This document shows, piece after piece, positions 1 through 6,996 of a stretch of DNA of 35,427 bases (its first letter is position 1; every line of letters begins with the position of its first letter). The notes under the pieces are model-generated. The model saw nothing but the letters and a program-made list of their open reading frames with translations. It made no database searches and was not told the origin of the DNA. A program made the position numbers and the translations under genes. Source of the stretch: JAGLTQ01 sp964605385 (GTDB lineage: Bacteria; Pseudomonadota; Gammaproteobacteria; UBA6429; Thiohalophilaceae); the NCBI GenBank assembly GCA_964605385.1, contig CAZSCK010000024.1, positions 1-35,427 of the forward strand, given 5' to 3'.

Positions 1-638
1 AGGGTTTCAGTTGGGATAATTTTCTTATCGATCCCATAACGTTTTTATTATGGGGACGGGCGTCTATTGTGGTTGGCTTTGTCCTTTTGGTGCACTACAG
101 GAGTTGATCTTTCGAATTACTGAACGTTTTAAGTGCCCAACATTTGAGTTTCCCGAAGTTGTTCATGAGCGTTTGTGGGCAATTAAGTATTTTATTATGT
201 TGGGTCTATTTGCTGTTTCATTGCAGTCATTAGTGATGGCCGAACAACTGGCTGAAGTTGAACCCTTTAAAAACCATCACGCTGCACTTTGCACGTGAAT
301 GGGGTTATGTGATGTATGCGGCAGGTTTATTATTAATATCTGCTTTTAATCGTAAATTTTATTGCCGTTATATCTGTCCTCTTGGCGCTGCACTGACTTT
401 CCCATCTAAATTTCGTATTTTTGAATGGTTACGTCGTTATAAGGAATGTGGCCGGTCTTGCCAGATCTGCCGAAATGAATGTGAAGTTCGAGCCATTCGT
501 TCAACGGACGGAATTAATGTCAATGAATGTCATTATTGCCTGGATTGTCAGGTGACTTACTGGAATGCGTATAAGTGTCCGCCACTTGCTGGAAAGCACA
601 AAAAAAGAGAACGAGCCAGTAAGACCTCAATTAAGTAA
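1..638 (+). pseudogene. NosR/NirI-family membrane polyferredoxin, 3' part, frame broken twice
   Basis: This is the C-terminal part of a NosR/NirI-type protein, an inner-membrane flavo-iron-sulfur protein needed for nitrous oxide (NosR) or nitrite (NirI) reduction. Visible hallmarks are CGWLCPFGALQEL, FYCRYICPLGAAL, a CX3CX2CX3C ferredoxin stretch (CGRSCQICRNEC) and CHYCLDCQVTY near the end, with a basic tail. The gene runs off the left edge. The family sequence is spread over two frames: codon phase 3 up to about base 59, another phase to about 272, then phase 3 again to the stop at 636-638. The first break is at a GGG run (one G short for WGRGVYC). The second is at an AAAAA run at 269-273 (one A too many for EPFKTITLHF). 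Either the gene is inactive or the sequence has homopolymer errors. Its position ahead of nirS recalls nirI of Paracoccus, but NosR is equally possible. Confidence 0.8.
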
Positions 639-667
639 TTGATTTTACTTACCTAAATACTCATTTT

Positions 668-716
668 TTGATCTATATCAATGTTTAGCTGATAGATAAG
701 GATTAGCCTAAATGAT
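668..716 (+). promoter_or_regulatory. FNR/Dnr box and promoter of nirS copy 1
   Basis: TTGAT-CTAT-ATCAA at 668-681 is a perfect match to the FNR/ANR/Dnr consensus TTGATN4ATCAA. Its centre is 674.5, so a class II (-41.5) arrangement would start transcription near 716, with a weak -10 around 704-709. The nirS ATG lies at 768 behind a GGAG ribosome site. Activation under low oxygen and/or NO is inferred from the box; the start site has not been measured. Confidence 0.8.
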
Positions 717-767
717 TAATTATTTTAATGCCTGTATAAATATAATATAAAAAACGGAGCGTCAAAA

Positions 768-2495
768 ATGAATTATTCAAAACTATCCATTGCAAGTGTA
801 GTGCTGACTGGGTTTATTGCCAGTACACCTTTGTATGCCGCAAGCGGTGAACATCCCTCTACACCCGAAGAAGAAATGCGTTACAAGGGGAGCGCGCCTA
901 TTCCTATTGATCCTGGAGCGACAAAAGAACTGCTATCGCCAAAAGGACCAAAGATAACAGCAGCTGAATTTACCCGTGCCAAGAAAATTTTCTTTGAACG
1001 CTGCGCAGGCTGTCATGGTGTACTTCGCAAAGGTGCAACTGGTAAGCCCTTAACGCCAGATATTACTTTACCTAAAGGTACAGCGTATTTGAAAGCCTTT
1101 ATTGGTTATGGTTCTCCCGGTGGTATGCCTAATTTTGGTTCTTCAGGCCAATTGTCAGAAAAAGATGTGGATTTAATGGCGCGTTATTTACAGCATGAGC
1201 CACCCGTGCCACCAGAATTTGGCATGAAGGAAACCAGGGCCAGCTGGAAAGTTATTATTCCAGTGAATAAACGTCCTAAAAAACAGATGAACAAATATGA
1301 TTTGAAAAATATTTTCTCTGTGACATTACGTGACTCTGGTGAAATCGCATTGATTGATGGTGATACTAAAAAAATTATTACTATCATCACCACAGGTTAT
1401 GCAGTACATATTTCTCGTATGTCCACTTCTGGTCGTTACCTTTATGTCATTGGTCGTGATGCTAAAATTAATCTCATCGATCTTTGGATGAAGAAACCAG
1501 GTAACGTAGCTGAAATTAAAGTAGGTATGGAAGCGCGTTCTGTTGAAACATCTAAATACAAAGGCTATGAAGATAAATATGCGGTTGCCGGTGCTTATTG
1601 GCCACCACAGTTCACCATCATGAAAGGTGATACATTGGAGCCATTGAAAATCGTTGGAACACGCGGAATGACAGTGGGTACTCAGGAATATCATCCAGAA
1701 CCTCGTGTTGCAGCTATCATTGGTTCACATGAAAAACCTGAATTCATTATCAATGTTAAGGAAACCGGTAAGGTACTGATGGTCGATTATTCGGATCTGG
1801 ATAACCTTAAGATGACGAGTATTAATGCTGCACGTTATTTGCATGACGGTGGCTGGGATTCGACACATCGTTATTTTATGTCGGCAGCCAACAAGTCTAA
1901 CAAGATTGCAGTTATCGATTCTAAAACCTCCAAGTTAGCGGCGCTGGTTGATGTAGGCAAAATTCCACATCCAGGTCGTGGTGCAAACTTTAAGGATCCA
2001 AAGTATGGTCCTGTATGGGCAACCAGTCATTTAGGTGATGATACGATTTCCTTAATTGGTACTGATCCTAAAAAGCATAAAAAGAATGCCTGGAAAGTGG
2101 TTCGTACTTTAAAAGGCTTGGGTGGTGGTTCACTGTTTATTAAAACCCATCCAAAGTCTCGGCATTTATATGTTGATGCAACGTTAAACCCAACGGCAAC
2201 CGTGAGCCAGTCTGTAGCTGTCTTTGATTTGAAGAACCTGGACAAACCATTCAAAGTTTTACCTATCGCAAAATGGGCAAAACTGGGTGAAGGTCCCAAA
2301 CGTGTTGTTCAACCTGAGTTTAATCGCAAAGGTGATGAGGTGTGGTTCTCTGTGTGGAGCGGCGCGAAACAGCAATCTGCAATTGTGGTTATCGATGATA
2401 AGACGTTGAAATTGAAGAAAGTCATTAAGGATAAACGCCTGGTTACTCCAACAGGCAAGTTCAATGTGTACAACACGATGAACGATGTTTACTAA
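768..2495 (+). CDS. nirS: Cytochrome cd1 nitrite reductase NirS (copy 1, canonical)
   Basis: This periplasmic enzyme reduces nitrite to nitric oxide as a heme c/heme d1 homodimer. The 575-residue product aligns without large gaps to the Pseudomonas aeruginosa enzyme as I recall it. A Sec signal peptide ends near residue 24. Heme c binds at CAGCH (residues 79-83), with M120 in GGMPNF as the other ligand. H214 in TGYAVH matches the proximal heme d1 histidine, and H359 (LHDGGW) and H401 (HPGRG) match the two distal active-site histidines. Y39 in MRYKG matches the domain-swapped Tyr10. The C-terminus PTGKFNVYN is typical. It has its own FNR/Dnr promoter and is followed by a strong hairpin, so it is probably monocistronic. 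All catalytic residues are present, so it should be active once supplied with heme d1 by the operon at 10698-18669. Confidence 0.98.
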   Translation: MNYSKLSIASVVLTGFIASTPLYAASGEHPSTPEEEMRYKGSAPIPIDPGATKELLSPKGPKITAAEFTRAKKIFFERCAGCHGVLRKGATGKPLTPDITLPKGTAYLKAFIGYGSPGGMPNFGSSGQLSEKDVDLMARYLQHEPPVPPEFGMKETRASWKVIIPVNKRPKKQMNKYDLKNIFSVTLRDSGEIALIDGDTKKIITIITTGYAVHISRMSTSGRYLYVIGRDAKINLIDLWMKKPGNVAEIKVGMEARSVETSKYKGYEDKYAVAGAYWPPQFTIMKGDTLEPLKIVGTRGMTVGTQEYHPEPRVAAIIGSHEKPEFIINVKETGKVLMVDYSDLDNLKMTSINAARYLHDGGWDSTHRYFMSAANKSNKIAVIDSKTSKLAALVDVGKIPHPGRGANFKDPKYGPVWATSHLGDDTISLIGTDPKKHKKNAWKVVRTLKGLGGGSLFIKTHPKSRHLYVDATLNPTATVSQSVAVFDLKNLDKPFKVLPIAKWAKLGEGPKRVVQPEFNRKGDEVWFSVWSGAKQQSAIVVIDDKTLKLKKVIKDKRLVTPTGKFNVYNTMNDVY

Positions 2496-2524
2496 TAAGG
2501 ATTTCTGAAACTGACTGAAAGTAA

Positions 2525-2559
2525 TGCATGGGCTCCATATAACCTAAGGAGCCCATGCA
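2525..2559 (+). terminator. 12-bp perfect hairpin after nirS copy 1
   Basis: The arms TGCATGGGCTCC (2525-2536) and GGAGCCCATGCA (2548-2559) pair perfectly around an 11-base loop, 30 bases past the nirS stop. There is no following T-run, so it may work as an mRNA-stabilising end structure or an attenuator rather than a classical intrinsic terminator. The remaining intergenic stretch to 2949 holds the second nirS promoter and a leader of about 195 bases in which I see nothing else convincing. Confidence 0.6.
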
Positions 2560-2704
2560 AACTACTTATGAAAAAATTATCTAAATTATCAGCAAATCCT
2601 GTAATGGATCACCATTAATCTTTCTGGTTCTTCCAAAATACCCCTCTATTTGGCATATACAAGACTTACTTCTTAAGCTTAAGTATATGTGTCGGTAACA
2701 TTAC

Positions 2705-2753
2705 TTGATCAAAATCAAGGTTTTTATATCGATAGCATGTATAAAATTAACCA
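2705..2753 (+). promoter_or_regulatory. FNR/Dnr box and promoter of nirS copy 2
   Basis: TTGAT-CAAA-ATCAA at 2705-2718 is a perfect FNR/Dnr palindrome centred at 2711.5. A good -10 element TATAAA sits at 2740-2745, which places a start near 2752 and the box centre at about -41, the class II position. The nirS2 ATG is at 2949, so the leader would be unusually long at about 195 bases. A GGAG ribosome site precedes the ATG. Confidence 0.8.
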
Positions 2754-2948
2754 ATCTTTTATTGTAGGGCTTGGAAACATTGGAAGACTGTTTGAGTGCG
2801 CATCGTTATGCACTGTTTAAATCCTTAGATTATATTTATATTATGGATCTAGACGTCAAAACCCTTACTTATTTTAAAGATTTTTTATGGTGCAGCAGAA
2901 TTTAGTTATAATGATTTTTGGTAAACACAAAAAGTAGGAGTACTAATT

Positions 2949-4610
2949 ATGAGTACAAAACATTCGATAAAATATACGGCGGCGATGTTAGCTGTCATCC
3001 TCGGCATGGCGGCGTCCACTGGCGTCGCGTTTGCCAAAAAGAAGTTTAAACCACTTAATGATGCTGAGTTTGAGCAGGCAAAATCCCTGTACTTCCAGCA
3101 ATGTGCTGGTTGTCATGGTGTTTTACGTGTGGGTGCTACCGGGAGTAACCTGGAGCCGCATCCTAACAAAGTCAAAAAGAGTAAAGGTACACTGAAAAAA
3201 GGCACAAAACGTCTGGAGAAAATTATCACGATTGGTACCGAAGGCGGTATGAACAACTTCGATAACATTCTCAGCAAGAAAGAAATTAACATGCTGGCGC
3301 GTTACATCCAGATGGAACCGCCGGTGCCACCAGAAATGTCACTGGCTTTAATGAAGGAACGTCATAAGGTTTTTGTACAACCGAAAGACTACCCAAGCAA
3401 GCCATTACATAACCGTAACTGGCAGAACTTCTTCATTGCTATCGAACGTGATGCCGGCAATGTCGTTATTATGGATGGTGACAAAAAAGAAGTCTTTGCT
3501 CGTGTTAAAACAGGTTATGCAGTACACGTACTGAAAACGGTTGAACACAATAAAACGATGGACGCTAAAGATCGCGGTCGTTTCTGGTACACCATGGGTC
3601 GTGATGGTTTAATGACTAAACTCGACTTATGGCAAACACCGGATAAAATGAAGGTAGCATCAACACAGGTCGCTTATGATGCGCGTGACGTTGCCTTGTC
3701 CGGTGATGGTAAATATGTGATTGGCGGTGGTTACTGGCCACCCCATTTTGTCATCCTTGATGCAAAAACCATGGTTCCATTAAAAGTCGTTTCTTCGCGT
3801 GGTGTTAATATTGACGGTAACTATGTCAATGAGTCACGTGTTGCTGCAATTTACGACACACCGCATGACGCCAGCTGGCTTGTTGCGATGAAAGAGCTGG
3901 GACAGATGTGGCAGGTGCATTACGATGATATTGAAAACCTCAAAATCACCAAGATAGACACTGCCAAGTATCTGCATGACGGTTTCTTCGATCCTACCGG
4001 TCGTTATTTCCAGATTGCGGCTAATGCCTCTGACACCATGGTTGTGGTAGATACCAAAACCGAAAAGCTGGAAGCGTTGATCAAAACTGACAAAAAACCT
4101 CACCCAGGTCCAGGTGCTAACTGGATTGATCCTAAGTGTGGCCCTGTCGGCGGAACCGTGCATCTTGGTGTTGGTAAACTTACCGTTTGGGGTAACGATC
4201 CCAAAAGGAACAAGGACAAAGCCTGGAAAGAGTGTTACACCGTTGACACTGACGGCCCTGGCGTATTCCTGCGCACCCATCCTAAGAGTGACTATGTATG
4301 GATGGACCAAACCTTGCATCCAGAGCCAGAAATACAGCAATCCATCAAGATTCTCGACAAGAAAACACGTAAGGTTATTAAAACCATTCGTGTGACCAAG
4401 AAGAAAGGTTATGTTGCTGTTCACTTTGAGTTCAACAAAGCCGGTGATGAAGTTTGGGTATCTATCTGGAACCGTTCAGACAGCCTGAAACCTAACGGTG
4501 AAATGGTTATCTATGATGCCAAAACACTTAAAGAAAAAGCACGCATTAAAGGACTTTACGCTCCAACAGGTAAGTTCAATGTATACAACCGTGTTAACCA
4601 CGTAACTTAA
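2949..4610 (+). CDS. nirS2: Divergent cytochrome cd1 nitrite reductase-like protein (NirS copy 2)
   Basis: This second cd1-type protein of 553 residues is clearly diverged from copy 1. A signal peptide ends near residue 29 (VAFA). Heme c binds at CAGCH (52-56) with M101 in GGMNNF. H193 in TGYAVH matches the proximal heme d1 ligand, while H343 (LHDGFF) and H385 (HPGPG) match the distal catalytic pair, so nitrite reduction is chemically possible. It differs from copy 1 in three ways: the N-terminal arm carrying the Tyr10 equivalent is missing, there is a Lys-rich insertion after the heme c site (about 70-90), and about 10-15 extra residues follow H193 (about 199-212). It has its own FNR-type promoter and is followed by an intrinsic terminator. 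It is probably a functional NirS of another clade, though a specialised or accessory role cannot be excluded. Sampled base composition is slightly richer in GC than copy 1. Confidence 0.92.
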   Translation: MSTKHSIKYTAAMLAVILGMAASTGVAFAKKKFKPLNDAEFEQAKSLYFQQCAGCHGVLRVGATGSNLEPHPNKVKKSKGTLKKGTKRLEKIITIGTEGGMNNFDNILSKKEINMLARYIQMEPPVPPEMSLALMKERHKVFVQPKDYPSKPLHNRNWQNFFIAIERDAGNVVIMDGDKKEVFARVKTGYAVHVLKTVEHNKTMDAKDRGRFWYTMGRDGLMTKLDLWQTPDKMKVASTQVAYDARDVALSGDGKYVIGGGYWPPHFVILDAKTMVPLKVVSSRGVNIDGNYVNESRVAAIYDTPHDASWLVAMKELGQMWQVHYDDIENLKITKIDTAKYLHDGFFDPTGRYFQIAANASDTMVVVDTKTEKLEALIKTDKKPHPGPGANWIDPKCGPVGGTVHLGVGKLTVWGNDPKRNKDKAWKECYTVDTDGPGVFLRTHPKSDYVWMDQTLHPEPEIQQSIKILDKKTRKVIKTIRVTKKKGYVAVHFEFNKAGDEVWVSIWNRSDSLKPNGEMVIYDAKTLKEKARIKGLYAPTGKFNVYNRVNHVT

Positions 4611-4643
4611 GGAATACTTTTAAGTTACTTAGAAAATGAAATT

Positions 4644-4677
4644 GGGCGGACATACCATGTATGTCCGCTCTTCTTCT
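4644..4677 (+). terminator. Intrinsic terminator after nirS copy 2
   Basis: GCGGACATAC (4646-4655) and GTATGTCCGC (4659-4668) form a 10-bp perfect stem with a CAT loop, extendable by two more pairs. It is followed by a T-rich TTCTTCT tract. It lies 34 bases after the nirS2 stop and separates that gene from the NirT fusion. Confidence 0.8.
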
Positions 4678-4760
4678 AACCAATAAGCACATATATTACA
4701 CAAGAGACTTTATAAAAGGTTTCTTATGTAATGTTAACTATACAAAGCTGGATGTAAATT

Positions 4761-6512
4761 ATGTCTATTTCATCAAGAAAGTTCGGTTTAATGTCTCGCA
4801 AAGTAATGTTTGGAACCACTCTTGGTGCATCATTATTTTTTATGATTGTTGGTGTTGTTTTCTGGGGTGGTTTTAATACTTCAATGGAAGTCACCAATAC
4901 AATGGATTTTTGTATTTCATGCCATGAAATGGAAGAAAATGTTTATAAGGAATACCAAAAAACTATTCACTACACTAATCGTAGCGGTGTACGCGCGACC
5001 TGTTCCGATTGTCATGTCCCTCGCCCATGGATACATAAGGTTATACGTAAAATTCAGGCCAGTAACGAGGTTTTCCATAAGGTTCTTGGTACAATAGATA
5101 CACCAGAGAAGTTTGATGCTAAACGCTTAACGTTAGCAAAAAATGTCTGGCGCGGGATGAAATCAACGGATTCTCGTGAATGTAGAAACTGTCATAATTT
5201 TGATTCTATGGCTCCGGAAAGTCAGAAAAAACGTTCTCGCAAACAACACGCAACCGCAATGGTAGAGGGTAATACCTGTATCGATTGTCATAAAGGAATT
5301 GCACATACTAAAGTTCATGATCAACTTAGTGAAGAAGAGCTGGATGAAATATCAAAACCAGATCCTGATAATAAACGTCCAATTGCACCACAGTGGCAGG
5401 TATTTATTGATAACGGTAATAAACTCGTAAAGAAAAAAAGTGCTACTGAAACTGAAGCAGTGAGTGCACCTGAAGCGATTGTTGAAGAAAAAGCCGTTGA
5501 AGATTCTGCACCTGCGGCCAAGCCGACTGGTTCAGCATCTACTTCAAAGATTGACTGGAGCAGTATTACAGCAGCAGAAGTACCGCTGTTTTTCCCTGGA
5601 CAGTCTTCAATGGAATGGGTAATGAAAGGCAGTGACCACGGTGGAAAACGTGCTTTCATGACAGGCGATCGTTGCTTTGATTGTCATGAAGAAGAAGAAG
5701 TTGATATTGGTGAAAAAATTGTATCAGGTGAAATACTTGAACCAACCCCTATTCCTGGTAAGCGTGGCTTCATAGTAATGAAGGTACAGGCTGTGCATGA
5801 TGCCAGCAATCTCTATATGCGCTTCCAGTGGAAGGATACAAAACATGCACCTGCGCCATTTGTTTCTGGTGGCAAGATGGATCCTGAGAATCCAATTAAA
5901 CTTGCCGTCATGCTGACAACGGACAGTGAAGAAAATCCTGACGTTGAATACGCAGAACGTGCGGGTTGTTGGCAAACTTGCCATCATGATACGAATAACA
6001 TGCCTCATGAGCCGGATAAAGCATTATTGAAATCCAGTCCTTTGGCGAAGCAACTTGATCTTAGTGGAGGCTTTACCAAGTACCTGAAGGAAAGTCGTAC
6101 CGCGATTGAAATAGCAGGTAAGGATGGTAAAAAACGCGGTGGTTGGGACAAGCTGAAAAGCAAGGCCGAAATAGAGGCTTTATTGAAGAAAGGTGTGTTC
6201 ATGGACTTGTTGCGTTACAAGTCAGGAACGGGTGAATCAGAAGATGGTTATATCCTGGCTGAACGTATCATGACAGGTGGTCAGGGAGTAAGTTTCACCG
6301 GTAGTCTGGAAGGTGGTGTCTGGACGGTTGAAATGACACGTAAGTTGGCTTCAGACAAGCTGGGTGATGTTAGTATGGCGACTGACCAAATGTATAATAT
6401 TGGTTTTGCCATTCATGATGATTACAGTAATAGCCGTTTCCATCATATTTCTCTTGGCCTCAAGCTTGGTTTTGATAATGAAGATGCTGAAATTAATGCG
6501 ATAAAGAAATAG
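4761..6512 (+). CDS. NirT/NapC tetraheme cytochrome fused to an EB_dh-type heme domain
   Basis: The first 200 residues of this 583-residue protein are a NapC/NirT quinol dehydrogenase. A membrane anchor (about 17-38) ends in FWGGFNT, and four CXXCH sites follow at residues 51, 81, 141 and 173; the first is CISCHEM, as in NapC/NrfH. A charged Pro/Ala/Glu/Lys linker (about 200-265) leads to a C-terminal half resembling the ethylbenzene-dehydrogenase-type (EB_dh, cytochrome c-552/DMSO reductase-like) heme domain. That half has CFDCH at 305, a CX3CH site CWQTCH at 403-408, and a typical end (FAIHDDYSNSRFHH). This gives six possible c-type hemes and perhaps a b-type heme. The membrane domain closely resembles NapC at 26829. 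Lying straight after two nirS genes, it probably carries electrons from quinol to NirS, with the C-terminal half as an extra relay. The ribosome site before ATG 4761 is weak; Met11 is a less likely start. No FNR box precedes it. Confidence 0.88.
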   Translation: MSISSRKFGLMSRKVMFGTTLGASLFFMIVGVVFWGGFNTSMEVTNTMDFCISCHEMEENVYKEYQKTIHYTNRSGVRATCSDCHVPRPWIHKVIRKIQASNEVFHKVLGTIDTPEKFDAKRLTLAKNVWRGMKSTDSRECRNCHNFDSMAPESQKKRSRKQHATAMVEGNTCIDCHKGIAHTKVHDQLSEEELDEISKPDPDNKRPIAPQWQVFIDNGNKLVKKKSATETEAVSAPEAIVEEKAVEDSAPAAKPTGSASTSKIDWSSITAAEVPLFFPGQSSMEWVMKGSDHGGKRAFMTGDRCFDCHEEEEVDIGEKIVSGEILEPTPIPGKRGFIVMKVQAVHDASNLYMRFQWKDTKHAPAPFVSGGKMDPENPIKLAVMLTTDSEENPDVEYAERAGCWQTCHHDTNNMPHEPDKALLKSSPLAKQLDLSGGFTKYLKESRTAIEIAGKDGKKRGGWDKLKSKAEIEALLKKGVFMDLLRYKSGTGESEDGYILAERIMTGGQGVSFTGSLEGGVWTVEMTRKLASDKLGDVSMATDQMYNIGFAIHDDYSNSRFHHISLGLKLGFDNEDAEINAIKK

Positions 6513-6555
6513 CTGTAAACCTACATGTTGAGGTGCAGTGAGACGGGCTCAAAAG

Positions 6556-6584
6556 CCATGGGGTTAATGCCCTGTGGTTTTTTT
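6556..6584 (+). terminator. Intrinsic terminator after the NirT fusion
   Basis: CCATGGGG (6556-6563) pairs with CCCTGTGG (6570-6577, two G-T pairs) around a 6-base loop, followed at once by seven Ts. It ends the NirT-fusion transcript and isolates it from the cupredoxin gene at 6638. Confidence 0.8.
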
Positions 6585-6637
6585 GTGTATACTCAAGTTT
6601 AATTTTTGCTTCTTTCAGGATAGATTGAGAATAAAAA

Positions 6638-6991
6638 ATGAAATTAAAATTGCTGCTGGTATTGTTTACGCTGACTGTCTTTAATCAAAGTGTATTGGCG
6701 GGTGGAGACAATAAGAAAAACAGTGATCCTCTGGTGATAATAAAAGCGTTTAAATTTATACCTCAGGAAATCACGATTAAACGTGGGCAAACAATTCGTT
6801 GGGAAAATCGGGAAAAATTTCAATACCACAATGTTTGGTTTGAAGCGCTTGGCGAAGAAGAACCAGATGATTATATGTTTCCTGATGATGAGAGTTTTGT
6901 TTACACGCGTGAATTTAAAAAAAGTGGTACCTTCCCCTATCGTTGTGGCCCCCATCCAAAAATGACGGGTACGGTACGCGTTATTGACTAA
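6638..6991 (+). CDS. Amicyanin/pseudoazurin-like type 1 copper protein
   Basis: This small periplasmic blue-copper electron carrier (117 residues) has a signal peptide ending near residue 21 (VLAGG). The type 1 copper ligands are visible: H64 in YHNVWF, then C103, H106 and M109 in the C-terminal loop RCGPHPKM. The short CX2HX2M loop is the amicyanin/pseudoazurin type rather than that of azurin. It sits five bases ahead of nirN1, so the two are probably co-transcribed. No cytochrome c551 (nirM) gene is seen next to nirS, so this protein is a good candidate for the soluble donor to NirS; that role is inferred from context. Confidence 0.9.
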   Translation: MKLKLLLVLFTLTVFNQSVLAGGDNKKNSDPLVIIKAFKFIPQEITIKRGQTIRWENREKFQYHNVWFEALGEEEPDDYMFPDDESFVYTREFKKSGTFPYRCGPHPKMTGTVRVID

Positions 6992-6996
6992 GACAT

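Noticed and set aside
264..280. Programmed ribosomal frameshifting at the TTTAAAAAC run in the NosR/NirI-like gene
   Set aside because: The zero frame reads TTT AAA AAC, which does not fit the X XXY YYZ -1 pattern, and the needed shift is +1. A second break nearby makes gene decay or sequence error more likely.
2737..2820. 27-codon reading frame ahead of nirS2 with a GLGNIG stretch
   Set aside because: It overlaps the likely -10 element of the nirS2 promoter, has no ribosome site and is too short to judge; chance is the simplest reading.
4702..4725. Imperfect hairpin in the leader of the NirT fusion
   Set aside because: The stem relies on G-T pairs and A/T-rich pairs, with no match to a known riboswitch or terminator; not strong enough to report as a feature.
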